DNA of 64,000 nucleotides from contig JAZLFM010000013.1 in assembly GCA_045615765.1 (NCBI GenBank), positions 1-64,000 of the forward strand. The letters run 5' to 3'. A program made the position numbers and the translations under genes. Origin of the DNA: UBA1715 sp045615765 (GTDB lineage: Bacteria > Bacteroidota > Bacteroidia > Bacteroidales > UBA1715). The notes beneath the pieces were generated by a model, which was not told where the DNA came from, did not search any database, and saw only the letters and a program-made list of their open reading frames with translations. Below, piece after piece: positions 40,601 through 47,096 of this stretch. How positions within the stretch are numbered: position 1 is the stretch's first letter; each line of letters starts with the position of its first letter.

Positions 40601-41502
40601 TTAATGGAACTGTGTATGCGATGGGTGTTGTAACAGAAGGAGGTTCTGGTGACAAGATTAATGTAAACGAGGGTGGTTTCATGTTTATTGGTAATATGGG
40701 TGCTACACTTCCTCAATATAGTTGGGTATTTACTATTGATGTAAAGAATGGTGGTACTTTGAATTACTGTGGTAACAGAACAGCTCTTGGTGATAATATT
40801 GGAACCAATGGTGGTACTTTGAATTATGCAGAAAGTTTTTATGGAGCAGGTTTGGATAACCCTGTAAACCAAGGAGACTTTACTGCTAATGGCGGTAATA
40901 TTTATGCCTTGTATGAGGATAATGACGCATGTATGGCAGATTATATAGCTCGTACAAAAGCAGAAATTAGTAGCCTATTACCTGTAGAATTTACAATGCT
41001 TTATGGTGTATGCAAAGATGAGTTAGTTGAACTTCATTGGCAAACAGCTTCGGAAACGAATAATGAATATTTCACTATTCTTCGTTCATTCGATGGAATA
41101 GCGTTCGAAGAAATAGATTATGTATGGGGTGCAGGTACAACAACTGCCATTCATAACTATGTATTCTATGATACGGATGATAAAGAAGGCGGCATAGTTT
41201 ACTATAAACTTCGTCAAACAGATTACGATGGTAATGTAACAGAAACAAAGGTTATTGCTGTACAAACATGTGGTAAGAATGCACAATTCTGGGTTAAGAA
41301 AGATGAAGTTGAAGTTATGTTTAACAATCCTGAGTCATCAAATCATGTTGTGATAACTACTCTTACAGGTAAGATTGTTTATTCAAAAACATTTAAGGAT
41401 GTAGAATCTGCTCGAATAGCGTTACCACAGGCTAATGGTATTTATATTATTAGTGTGATCGATAGACGACAGATTACTAGTGAGAAAATAGTGAAATACT
41501 AG
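31687..41502 (+). CDS. Giant T9SS type A-sorted adhesin-like protein (3271 residues)
   Basis: I start at 31687 because the next residues (MKSLNFNLKCR, then a hydrophobic core ending TGIAG) are a normal signal peptide. The ATG at 31642 would put 15 polar residues in front. At least seven Ig-like repeats carry a YQWY-type core (near 32304, 32839, 34386, 34660, 36094, 36640, 37204). A jelly-roll-like insert spans about 33860-34290. Two copies of a module beginning KTYYYCG or KKYYYDCSG with an NxWxT motif start near 37695 and 39675. Each is followed by glycine/asparagine-rich beta-helix-like sequence. Near 40978 comes LPVEFTMLYG with HWQTASETNNEYF, a module common before T9SS signals, then a type A sorting domain to the end. 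A surface adhesin or matrix protein is inferred; the ligand is unknown. Confidence 0.9.
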   Translation: MKSLNFNLKCRSIFLMVLGMLCFSVTGIAGEGTAKPTNGESVVVWNGGNHSVTTAVSKNSVTFTVVGPSWDGTSEMYIGVVLSGSGNVENPNEYVLGSFSVGATSVAQKYVPYLNTAEYGYNGTQNCLSIMCPNKVESKFTVQVVNGVVYVCDGDSPCVSTDPFIEDGYIPTVTASATTLCGGGDVKLEMNTVPADKYNAAKGYPTYQWYRGSTSVLSAHSKSYTTNLAGTYYCKFCVADGVCVNSESVEVTSPGSPKVVLDKSSLSFSSYVGDTPSAQGVTATVSGVCADVLSTASFVDGEDNFTLTDNGDGTFTIAPNYSTSSTGSYSGHVKFKIDGGENAILTLDGSVYEPLTAEFGNCAPIGSTSSANSVVTTGGAVPLSYQWYKANGSKISGETSASCSSSEAAYCIVSDATGNSITVNVKKDNVTLKVADQSVALSPCGVSKYVATSIIDGHGQAKFELKLNGSNPNFTKKNAGPGTWSGDYYQNYLNESGTNYSYYFIIDVDKKEIEATTTAPNCNTEVLEPKLIPSQKAFCSPTDVITLDASTTAENNIITNPASCYPQYVFKRGSEIVQSGSTPTLDITVAESGTYTCDIYASSTSFKTTDPITLSAPSPSISVTNGKTSDELTSVILESQLGESIPSKTVTVEVNGTCDDDDVVVTTTGDFEVTKTGVNEYTIKGTYSKGEKTIDPHAGSVVFSSTGASPVTVDLKGYVFPCSSGEVANFNFEDGSLPTIISTGLKSFDGSDKNNGYSITSKKVFDNGDNLVGTAGKVLLTASSQNKYTALTLNTTSLEGAGFLFAMDCGNTSYSGKVYVKVGEETWTIEKNKKERMSFFVPASSSVDVTVENNNNLSVYFDNISVTKLCPPTVSVSISSGSACDGTSVFSATPEGAMPFEYEWYVDGALAKSRSEESTYTNPESLPDGTQVHVKVWDSYGLVAESEDFIVQCMNVKPSFTNNNVCIGGETALRITDTEKATIAAAGMPQPLSYQWYFNGSPKGGASTSYSDLNFASVSSSDAGTYTLYIIDAKGKRYATGSAELTVKMPKFTVDKSSLTLSEGNSYSGTIEVTPADVSCFQTASAEFVGGDAGKLEVTNTGNTYTVALNAASQSVAGVYESTLVLYDRVKSETEKDVAVSATVPLTLSPITSARPCVAAVGFSATVPATKTNATCVWKVNGTIAKTETITASSSETSIIFNPSKNPEVGDVISLEVTTADGLTETKKFTVESCGLTMTIAPTSFEQAKSYVVCPGQEFSVDFDLKFVGGVVPDGTEYTYSITSTSPVTLADAGGSKTGTVTFPTTPGDYTYTVTVDFTVDGESYTNSVSFFVTVLDDISLNIEDVNGCRQENIVFYENTGADNIYWYTESDAYDLFGPESGKIDVGKSFFSGATVEGKKYYFVVKSDLGSFFCKESNAKALLNDDDLIYIYSQYSQPVSVCQGSIAGDSPNVSKAINCSGTTLSSASLSYQWYKNDIRSISGAIEVDGATNFELDVEKINTGNVGTYYYFCKVTYHEYSTYSDFTTITVTPSPDPIVIRDTAVYNGKYFIVPVDNVQISTDMSSWKDRKKGDEIQVWGSPKENQFYVRAKPDATGCASEPTTFYVWAGQGGVGYISATSDFGDQTKCMNEKADTWHVQGASPWGLNNLTYRWYLAKGPGETSGGTLVSSEQSFTPPTNKAGVFYYYCIVGYTGQTSTYVLGTYSLTVPGFNDFIIEDVAVCANSQSIDFAYANDTYAVSYGLNAAALDNSRAQGSTANMNMGTSGTAPFLVNSTTPVYFSVTDENGCKVTTKANVVVYDNSVSITDESDMKDFAVCQTAEVPTLAIDAILCGSDGDVSYQWYKASGETTEGVAIPGATTNTYTPSTTDDLNTNWYYCVASYGTYSAPSKRAKGTIYPTQDPELTASIPLTDGVLDMYCTESVSFTGNKNNFTGFVWTWETVDPETNEVTVVGSNTTVVNGMTYSPSCDDATQPTQFHLRVIDKNGCPAEAIIPMNIHPLGKTYYYCGPTAVEYRGQDLSAPWGLNDLNNWHTNSNCTGDIPTSFTAPASKFIVDKPGVELLAEQTWEVGGDGTRVEVGTGKWNKMSESVAGANASNQCYTGVYCGRCEYFSTLGSNKVDEAFGTIGSTDFRRDASSLKISGTMKCTGKSEIDVKGGGALEIATDLGTPKIGSTEEDIHYQYDPDKSTSYNVLVVPGGSVTYSGKGVTKIQEGTYSQLYINQSDPSVNVVFPEGTVEIKQLLKYDTEINNSKIDVPESSIVTYTGRLQQEIAPMAYSNLTLENTSRKFMIGDVTVNGTMYVGPSTTLVGGDEANVLTLTKGGVGADKPLDYRGAKIEPGNLTVEYTSSAKTEVAAINYYNLALTDVNITKTGTTEKTITKIENVSAGGERVFPPVTGGGKAIGIAGTIVPDPSAKVTVTGSEVIFNGSTHQEMPAFTFDKLTIDNSSVKNNTTSNMDNKNCVSIAGDVVVLSQLTMKQGILNTADYVVDKINYEPKYHLSVKNSSVTSISDGHFNSTKDASFIVGPVTKNVVAGSSTNKTEIPVGNFSNWYMPITMSSISNDGTVTVSAESGTTGSNLKEPLETIDHDKYWHVSGTYGKASFGLESRYDLQGSNCIAIASGLSEQFVTLNGTVDGKGISDSKLPETALSDAYLTMGKQVVVRKKYYYDCSGNKDITDITSWYTASNGAGTQAISFSEDYATWIVECNATIATKPLEITGSDVVVELNDGVKLTAYNTFKTSALKQGKSSQLYIGKKTECTVYGSHEIADKAVINNYGVLNTYSKTLAVNNGATVTNFAGAQWNMYNVSLKLAASSQSTNENVGHIINYGAVNMTNSSLSVEGRFTQLKNATGAIWSIDNTMAANNKSVVFDKAEFRTERTDYQYVSLECGSTFYVKHSDLTFWYGGMEDDNAYINGDLIVEDGNMLVRRQSQGGGKYNITGGGCGNIYLTDTDKSGDGLLTIQGSGGSEFNVNGTVYAMGVVTEGGSGDKINVNEGGFMFIGNMGATLPQYSWVFTIDVKNGGTLNYCGNRTALGDNIGTNGGTLNYAESFYGAGLDNPVNQGDFTANGGNIYALYEDNDACMADYIARTKAEISSLLPVEFTMLYGVCKDELVELHWQTASETNNEYFTILRSFDGIAFEEIDYVWGAGTTTAIHNYVFYDTDDKEGGIVYYKLRQTDYDGNVTETKVIAVQTCGKNAQFWVKKDEVEVMFNNPESSNHVVITTLTGKIVYSKTFKDVESARIALPQANGIYIISVIDRRQITSEKIVKY

Positions 41503-41526
41503 TTCTAAGTGTGGATAATTATTTAT

Positions 41527-41554
41527 GTAGAGACGCGGTGTAAAGCGTCTCTAC
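41527..41554. repeat. Palindromic repeat, GAGACGC type, copy 2 (possible terminator)
   Basis: GTAGAGACGC (41527-41536) pairs perfectly with GCGTCTCTAC (41545-41554) around an 8-base loop and is followed by TTGTTTTTA. It lies 24 bases after the stop of the giant gene, so it may act as its terminator as well as being a dispersed repeat related to 31429-31450. Confidence 0.75.
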
Positions 41555-41639
41555 TTGTTTTTACCCTTTATTGATTTTCTCAATAGCGCAAAAACCGCTG
41601 AATAATTGACCAAAAGCAAAAAAAATCAGACAAATCTGC

Positions 41640-41668
41640 TTGTGGTCAAAAAAACATTATTATTTTTG
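41640..41668 (+). promoter_or_regulatory. Promoter of the OmpA/TPR lipoprotein gene
   Basis: TATTTTTG at 41661-41668 matches TAnnTTTG exactly, with a TTG at 41640-41642 18 bases upstream. The predicted start near 41674 leaves a leader of about 45 bases before the ATG at 41720. It also argues against the longer reading frame that opens at 41606. Confidence 0.65.
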
Positions 41669-41719
41669 TTTGTTCTAAAAATGTATAAAGCAATTAGTTG
41701 TTTAATTAAAGTAATAAAA

Positions 41720-43411
41720 ATGAAGAAAAAATCTATTTTTCAGATTGTTTTGGGTTCTGCAGTAGTATTAGCAGTAGGCTGTAGCAGTCCAAGCAAAATG
41801 TTGAAAAACGCCAACACAGTGCGTTACAATGTGAATCCAGATCCACTAGAAATGAAGGGTGACAGTGTTGATGTAGCAATCACAGTTACTTATCCTGCAA
41901 AATATTTCTTAAAAAGTGCAGTGATGAATATCACTCCAGTTTTGAAATCAGAAAGTGCTTCTGCTGAATTCCCAGAAGTTGTATTGCAAGGCGAAAAAGT
42001 TCAAGGTAATGGCGGTGTAATCTCAAGCGCTGGTGGAACTTATACATACAAAGGAAAAGTAGCTTATACTGATGCTTTATTACAATCAGAATTGTTATTG
42101 AAGAGCAAAGTTTCTGTTAAATCTAAATCAGTTAACTTGCCAGAAGTAAAAATCGCTGATGGTGTTTTAGCAACAGCTTCATTGTTGCAAAACGAAGCAA
42201 AACCAACAGTTTCTGCTAACCAATTTAAACGTGCAGAAGTTCTTACTTCAGAAACAGAACTTGTATTCTCTATCAACAGCGCATCTGTTTCTTCAAAAGA
42301 ACTTTCAAAACAAGGTATGAAGGATGCAAAAGCATTCGCTAAAAATGCTGAAAAAGATACAACTTTAGCATTGAAAGGTGTAGCAATCGTAGGTTATGCA
42401 TCTCCTGATGGTCCAGAAGATGGTAACGAAAGTTTGGCTAAGAATCGTCAAGCTGCTGCAGAAAAAGCATTGAAAGGTTCAATCAAAACTTCTTACGAAG
42501 CTAACTATACTGCAGAAGACTGGGATGGTTTCCGTACTTTAATGGAAAACTCAGACATTCAAGATAAATCAGCTATTTTGAACGTACTTTCTCAATATTC
42601 AGATCCTGTTGTTCGTGAAGCTGAAATCAAGAAAATGGGTAACGTTTACAAACAAATTGCAGACGAAATCCTTCCTCAACTTCGTCGTTCAAAAATCGTT
42701 GTAAGTGCTGAAAAAGTTGGAAAATCTGACGAAGTTCTTCTTCAAGCTGGTTTAGGTAAATCTGATACTAAATTGACTGAAGACGAATATTTATTCGCAG
42801 CTACTATTGCTGAAAATGCAAAAGATGCTGAAAAAATCTTAACAAATGCTGCTACAGCTTTACCAAACTCTTGGAAAATCGTTAACAACTTAGGTTGTGT
42901 ACAAATGGATCAAGAAAAATACGAAGATGCTCAAGCTTCTTTCGCTCATGCTGATGAACTTTCAAACGGTGATGCGGCTGTTAAGAATAACATGGGTGTT
43001 CTTGCTGTAAGACAAGGTGACTTGGCAAAAGGTTTCGAATATTTCGAAGTTGCTCAAGGTGCTGGTCCAGAAGTTAAATACAACATGGGTACTGTAAAAG
43101 TAAAAGAAGGTGACTATGCAAAAGCTGTAGATTTGTTCGGTAGCAATCAAACATTCAACGCTGCTTTAGCTAAATTGTTGGCTGGTGATGTTGATGGTGC
43201 ATTGAGTACTGCTAACTCAATTGAAGAACAAGATGCTGCTACATATTACTTGAAAGCGATTATCGGTGCAAGACAAAAAGATTTCAATAATATGATTTCT
43301 AACTTGAAATCTTCTATCGATAAAGATTCTGCTTTCAAAGATAGAGCTAAAAAAGATATGGAATTCAGAGATTTCTCTGACGACTCAGAATTTGAAGCTC
43401 TTGTAAAATAG
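41720..43411 (+). CDS. Abundant OmpA-like/TPR lipoprotein
   Basis: 563 residues. The signal peptide ends in a lipobox (VLAVGC, acylated Cys21). The middle holds an OmpA-like peptidoglycan-binding segment (GYASPDGPEDGNESLAKNRQ, then AEDWDGFRTLMENS and ILPQLRRSK), a variant seen in Bacteroidota DUF3868/OmpA proteins. The last 200 residues are TPR-like helices (NLGCVQMDQEKYEDAQASF, NNMGVLAVRQGDLAKGFEYF). It probably links the outer membrane to peptidoglycan. Codon use is strongly biased (GAA, AAA, GCT, GTT, few rare codons) compared with neighbours, suggesting very high expression. The ATG at 41720 is chosen over 41606 because it gives the lipoprotein signal and fits the promoter. A strong terminator follows. 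Confidence 0.85.
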   Translation: MKKKSIFQIVLGSAVVLAVGCSSPSKMLKNANTVRYNVNPDPLEMKGDSVDVAITVTYPAKYFLKSAVMNITPVLKSESASAEFPEVVLQGEKVQGNGGVISSAGGTYTYKGKVAYTDALLQSELLLKSKVSVKSKSVNLPEVKIADGVLATASLLQNEAKPTVSANQFKRAEVLTSETELVFSINSASVSSKELSKQGMKDAKAFAKNAEKDTTLALKGVAIVGYASPDGPEDGNESLAKNRQAAAEKALKGSIKTSYEANYTAEDWDGFRTLMENSDIQDKSAILNVLSQYSDPVVREAEIKKMGNVYKQIADEILPQLRRSKIVVSAEKVGKSDEVLLQAGLGKSDTKLTEDEYLFAATIAENAKDAEKILTNAATALPNSWKIVNNLGCVQMDQEKYEDAQASFAHADELSNGDAAVKNNMGVLAVRQGDLAKGFEYFEVAQGAGPEVKYNMGTVKVKEGDYAKAVDLFGSNQTFNAALAKLLAGDVDGALSTANSIEEQDAATYYLKAIIGARQKDFNNMISNLKSSIDKDSAFKDRAKKDMEFRDFSDDSEFEALVK

Positions 43412-43432
43412 ATAGAATTCATTTTATATAAG

Positions 43433-43466
43433 AAAGGGGAGTGCGAAAGCATTCCCCTTTTTGTTT
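43433..43466 (+). terminator. Rho-independent terminator after the OmpA/TPR lipoprotein gene
   Basis: GGGGAGTGC (43436-43444) pairs with GCATTCCCC (43449-43457) around a GAAA tetraloop, followed by TTTTTGTTTTT. The A-rich left flank extends the stem. It begins 21 bases after the stop codon. Confidence 0.92.
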
Positions 43467-44076
43467 TTATTGGGAAATAATGTTACATCTTGGCTGTAGG
43501 ACTTGTTACAGGTATATTCGTGATATTTTCGATGAATGTTCTTGTTCTTTCTTGCAACAGGTCAAGAAAGAACCAAAGAACCCCGCCGAACACCTGCTTC
43601 GCTAAAAATCACCTTCGGACGGCTAAAAAAGACTATGAGTTGCTCCGTAAACTCCGCAACAATCGTCTTTTTCTTTACGCCGACCTACGGCGATTTTCTT
43701 AACGCGCGCAGCTGAATCGGCTTTGTTGTCTTTACATAGATGATAGTTTGAAAAGATAAGGTAGCATCTGTCGTATAGAAAAACGTACAAAGAAAGACCT
43801 TTCTCGACTTCACGAATGAGCGTTAAGAAAAACGACGTAATGAAGCGTATAAAAGGATTTGATGCCTCTGGCAATTGTATATATGAATCTAACCACGCGG
43901 CAGCCCAAATCCTTTAGCGGAATGCAGTCGTTTTTTAGCGAAGGCGTGGGTCGATGGCGTTCTTTTGGTTACTTTTCTTTCGCTATAGAAAGAAAAGTAA
44001 CAGAATATCGTTTACACCAAATGGTATATCAACTAAAAATACAGAGAAGATTTTCGTCTTCCCTGTATTTATGTTT
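43463..44076. other. Gene-free interval holding a foldback element
   Basis: No reading frame here has coding character: the open frames are short, run through each other and have no family resemblance. The base composition is visibly richer in GC than the flanks. Most of the interval is the foldback element described at 43544-44001. Confidence 0.7.
43544..44001. mobile_element. MITE-like foldback element with imperfect terminal inverted repeats
   Basis: The left end (43544-43608) and the reverse complement of the right end (43932-44001) align over about 65-70 bases. Both contain CAAGAAAGAAC/GAAAGAAAAGTAAC, then AACC(A)AAAGAAC, CGA and TTCGCTAAAAA. Each end also contains its own perfect hairpin: GTTCTTTCTTG with CAAGAAAGAAC (43544-43554/43563-43573) and a 14-bp stem (43968-43981/43988-44001). 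The roughly 320-base centre codes for nothing recognisable. The size, terminal repeats and lack of genes suit a non-autonomous transposable or REP-like element. No target-site duplication was found by eye. Confidence 0.6.
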
Positions 44077-45546
44077 TTACTTATTCTTAACAATTCGCTG
44101 TATTGCAAATTTGCCGGATATAACGGCATTTGGCAATCCGCCTGGAGGAAGTGTCCATTGTCCTGCAATATACGCGTTAGAAAGCCCCTGAATACGTCCG
44201 GAATGAACTTCTCGTTTTGTTTTGTGCGTGGTAATAAAACTCATATAGGCACCTTTGTATGTACCTAACAGTTTTGTATAACTGTATGGAGTAACAACTT
44301 CTTCGATGTGGAGCAATCCTTGCAATTGTGGATAATGAGTATATATACGCTCAATTATTTGGTTCGCAATGTTTTGTTTTGTTTCAACATAACTTGTCTC
44401 GTCGGTATGAAGTTTTTCCCATAAATCGTAATCTTTTTCGTCTTGCAATATCATAATTTGCAAGATAGATTTTCCTTCTGGAGCAAACGATGGCTCATAG
44501 TCAAACGACTTGATGGCAATTGTGTCTTGTTTAGATCCTAAGATATCGAATGGTTCGCATTTAAAAAGAACCATATTCGATAATTCTTCGACTTTTTTAT
44601 CACAACTTAGATAAACATTAAATGAACTAAATGTTGGGTATGTTTCAGGATCTATATATCGTTTAGAGAAAAATTCATCCATGTGGTGTTTGCCCACAAT
44701 ATTGTATGTTACATCAGCGTCGCAAGCGAACACAAAATGATCACCCGTGATTGTTTGTCCGTCAGAGCAAAAGGCTGCTGTTATTTTCCCGTTTTCTTCA
44801 GATATATTGGTAATTGTTTTATTTGTAAAAATAGTTCCTCCTAGCGATAGGAATTTCTTGCGCATTCGTGCTGCAATCCCTATAGAGCCTCCTTTAGGTA
44901 ATGCACCGTTTCCAGAAAGAAATGTTCCGTACATGTACAAAATACCAACAGTATTAAAAGAACTTGGCAGGTACGAGAGAATAAGATCTTGTACCATTTT
45001 GTTTTTGAATCGTTTAATGTATTCCGTAATCGGAACACTATTGTATTTTGCTGCATAAGGGAGAACAGGAAGGATTTTTTTTACATATCGCATATTGTCC
45101 CAGAATCCCATTTGTTCCTTTGGTTTGATAGCTGGTACTTCCATATGTGAAAATGCACGCAACATCTTGCAGAAATGTTTTATTTCTTTGCTGTCTTCCG
45201 GAGCAAATTCAAGAAGTTCTTTTTCAAGTTTATTTACGTCTTTCCAAACATGTAGTTGTTTCCCGTCTTGTTCAATGGTAAGAAACTTGTCGTGTTGTAT
45301 GATTTCAATATCGTCACCTAAAGCACCGACATCTTTCCATACTTCGTAGATTTCTTTTTGTGGAGAGGTACCTGTCATCCAATGTACGCAGTTATCTATA
45401 TGAAAACCGTTTCGGTTCCAACCTGTACATTGACCACCAACAATAGAATGACGTTCGTATATTTCGCAATCGAAGCCATTCATTTTTGCGTATATTCCAG
45501 CGGCAAGGCCAGCAATCCCTCCGCCAATAACAATTATTTTATCCAT
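44077..45546 (-). CDS. FAD-dependent oxidoreductase, CrtI/phytoene desaturase-like
   Basis: 489 residues from the ATG at 45546. The N-terminal Rossmann motif KIIVIGGGIAGLAAGIYA binds FAD, followed by the GGQCTGW region and a C-terminal NAYIAGQWTLPPGGLPNAVISG block typical of CrtI-type desaturases and carotene isomerase relatives. No phytoene synthase, cyclase or other carotenoid gene is nearby, and related gut Bacteroidota proteins are annotated only as NAD(P)/FAD oxidoreductases, so the substrate is open. The ATG at 45546 is preferred over 45558 because it begins at the first strand and avoids overlap with the upstream gene, leaving a 5-base gap. Confidence 0.85.
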   Translation of the reverse strand: MDKIIVIGGGIAGLAAGIYAKMNGFDCEIYERHSIVGGQCTGWNRNGFHIDNCVHWMTGTSPQKEIYEVWKDVGALGDDIEIIQHDKFLTIEQDGKQLHVWKDVNKLEKELLEFAPEDSKEIKHFCKMLRAFSHMEVPAIKPKEQMGFWDNMRYVKKILPVLPYAAKYNSVPITEYIKRFKNKMVQDLILSYLPSSFNTVGILYMYGTFLSGNGALPKGGSIGIAARMRKKFLSLGGTIFTNKTITNISEENGKITAAFCSDGQTITGDHFVFACDADVTYNIVGKHHMDEFFSKRYIDPETYPTFSSFNVYLSCDKKVEELSNMVLFKCEPFDILGSKQDTIAIKSFDYEPSFAPEGKSILQIMILQDEKDYDLWEKLHTDETSYVETKQNIANQIIERIYTHYPQLQGLLHIEEVVTPYSYTKLLGTYKGAYMSFITTHKTKREVHSGRIQGLSNAYIAGQWTLPPGGLPNAVISGKFAIQRIVKNK

Positions 45547-45551
45547 AAATT

Positions 45552-47006
45552 TTACCAAGTTCTTGCGCGACTCTTGCTCTTCTTTTGAGCTGCAGCTTCT
45601 TTCTTTTGTCGTATAACCATTTTTGCAAATGTTTCTTGAAAATCATCAGCTGGCGTTGGAGCTGATATCATCTCAATTTTCCCATTCTTGTCGAGAAGCA
45701 TGTATGTTGGCATTCCTCGTAGTTTATATTGTCGGCCGATTTCAGGATTGTCGCCGGCATAAAGAAATGTCCAGTTGTATTGTGGGTTTGCTTTTTTAAA
45801 TGAACGGAAGTCTTCAAATGTTTTCTCGTAACTCAATGTTACGATATTTAAGTCCTTCTTCGTCTTTTCATTCATTTTTCGAAGCACTTTATAGTCTTTT
45901 ATACATGCGTAATTTTCAGAGCGACAGAAGTTTAGATATACATATTTACCTTTGAATTTATCCAATGTGTACAAAACACTGTCTTGGTTATATAATTCAA
46001 AATATGGTGCATTGTCGTGAAATTCCAATTGCGTGTATTTCTTTTTTATGTTTTCGGCAATGTTCTTATGTTCAGGAACTGTCGACATAATTATAAGAGA
46101 ATCAAGTGTTTGATATACAGGAGCAGGAGGGAAGACATCAGGATCCTTCAAGCAATCATCAAGACATTGCAATAACAATAATTCTTTTAATGTATCATTG
46201 CGAAAAACAATATTTTTCTCCAATGTTTTCTTAAACATTGTTGGACTTTTCCCGTAGATAATATCAATTTTCAAATTTTTACCCATGTCGTGCGTATGGT
46301 TATTGATGATGTAGTCTTTCCACATCATTTTAAATAGGTTCATATACGCAGGATTGTAGTAATAGAACGCTTTGTTTAAGAAATGTTTGCGTGTAACCCC
46401 CATCTTGTCGCGTTGGTATGCCATGTAGCGAAGCGCGTACATACGATAGTCTTTGTAAACCTTGAAAAAGATATCGTTGCAGTCTCCAAAAGTGCTATCT
46501 ACGAGAGTTTGAAATTTCTCAACTTTTGCCTTATCGCGAGTGATGTAGATTTCTTGAAAGTTATCGCTCAGGAAATTCTCATACATAGAGTTAAACGACA
46601 GCAATAATATATTGATATCGTTAGGATCGCTATTTATCACACCAAGACTGATGTCTGTTGGCTCGTAGTATGGATTAAGCTCCTGTGCCAGAGTTTTTTC
46701 TTCGTATGGTGGCATTGCAATCTGGTATTCTTTGTTTGGCGAGACAAACAAGAAGGCCTTGTAAATGCCTAAATACATGTATATTTCTCTTGTTGTAGTA
46801 CAATCGAAAGTATAGGTGAATCGGCCAAGCGCATCGGTAGTAAAAGAACCAATAAGTTCTTCATTCTTAGTAAAATAGTCTGAATATTGATATACGCTAA
46901 TAGTTTGATTAGCATATTCTTCGGAGCTACCGTTGATTGTAACAGTTTGAGCGAAGAGTTCGAAAGAAATAAATAAAGTACAATATATGGCGAGAATTTT
47001 TCGCAT
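45552..47006 (-). CDS. TlpA/thioredoxin-like exported protein with atypical cysteines
   Basis: 484 residues. A signal peptide (1-20, ending LFAQ) precedes an N-terminal beta domain resembling DUF4369 (about 21-105), a helical middle, and a C-terminal thioredoxin-fold domain (about 332-470). The cis-proline motif GMPTYMLLDKNG (Pro433) is kept. The active site should be WCxxC, but here it reads NFCRSENYACIKD, with Cys361 and Cys368 six residues apart. A disulfide reductase role is therefore doubtful; peroxiredoxin-like or structural roles are alternatives. The tail is basic. A -7 box is present, and it is probably co-transcribed with the FAD enzyme. Confidence 0.82.
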   Translation of the reverse strand: MRKILAIYCTLFISFELFAQTVTINGSSEEYANQTISVYQYSDYFTKNEELIGSFTTDALGRFTYTFDCTTTREIYMYLGIYKAFLFVSPNKEYQIAMPPYEEKTLAQELNPYYEPTDISLGVINSDPNDINILLLSFNSMYENFLSDNFQEIYITRDKAKVEKFQTLVDSTFGDCNDIFFKVYKDYRMYALRYMAYQRDKMGVTRKHFLNKAFYYYNPAYMNLFKMMWKDYIINNHTHDMGKNLKIDIIYGKSPTMFKKTLEKNIVFRNDTLKELLLLQCLDDCLKDPDVFPPAPVYQTLDSLIIMSTVPEHKNIAENIKKKYTQLEFHDNAPYFELYNQDSVLYTLDKFKGKYVYLNFCRSENYACIKDYKVLRKMNEKTKKDLNIVTLSYEKTFEDFRSFKKANPQYNWTFLYAGDNPEIGRQYKLRGMPTYMLLDKNGKIEMISAPTPADDFQETFAKMVIRQKKEAAAQKKSKSRARTW

Positions 47007-47032
47007 GTAAAATACATTTTTTCGTAACGATG

Positions 47033-47040
47033 CAAAGGTA
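47033..47040 (-). promoter_or_regulatory. -7 box for the TlpA-like/FAD oxidoreductase operon
   Basis: On the minus strand this is TACCTTTG, an exact TAnnTTTG match, 26 bases before the ATG at 47006. No TTTG is seen at the ideal -33 spacing. Confidence 0.6.
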
Positions 47041-47080
47041 ATAAAATCTTATGGAATATTATAGGAACATATAAAAATCA

Positions 47081-47088
47081 TATATTTG
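47081..47088 (+). promoter_or_regulatory. -7 box for tRNA-Arg
   Basis: TATATTTG matches TAnnTTTG exactly and ends 8 bases before the first base of the tRNA, the right distance for a transcript with almost no 5' leader. Confidence 0.65.
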
Positions 47089-47096
47089 CGCGAAAA

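Noticed and set aside
41606..41719. Longer N-terminus for the OmpA/TPR lipoprotein from an ATG at 41606
   Set aside because: The extra residues destroy the lipoprotein signal layout, and the predicted promoter (41640-41668) lies inside that extension.
43490..44268. Several open frames of 60-110 codons in the foldback element region
   Set aside because: They overlap on both strands, follow the inverted repeats, show no coding bias and match no family I recognise.
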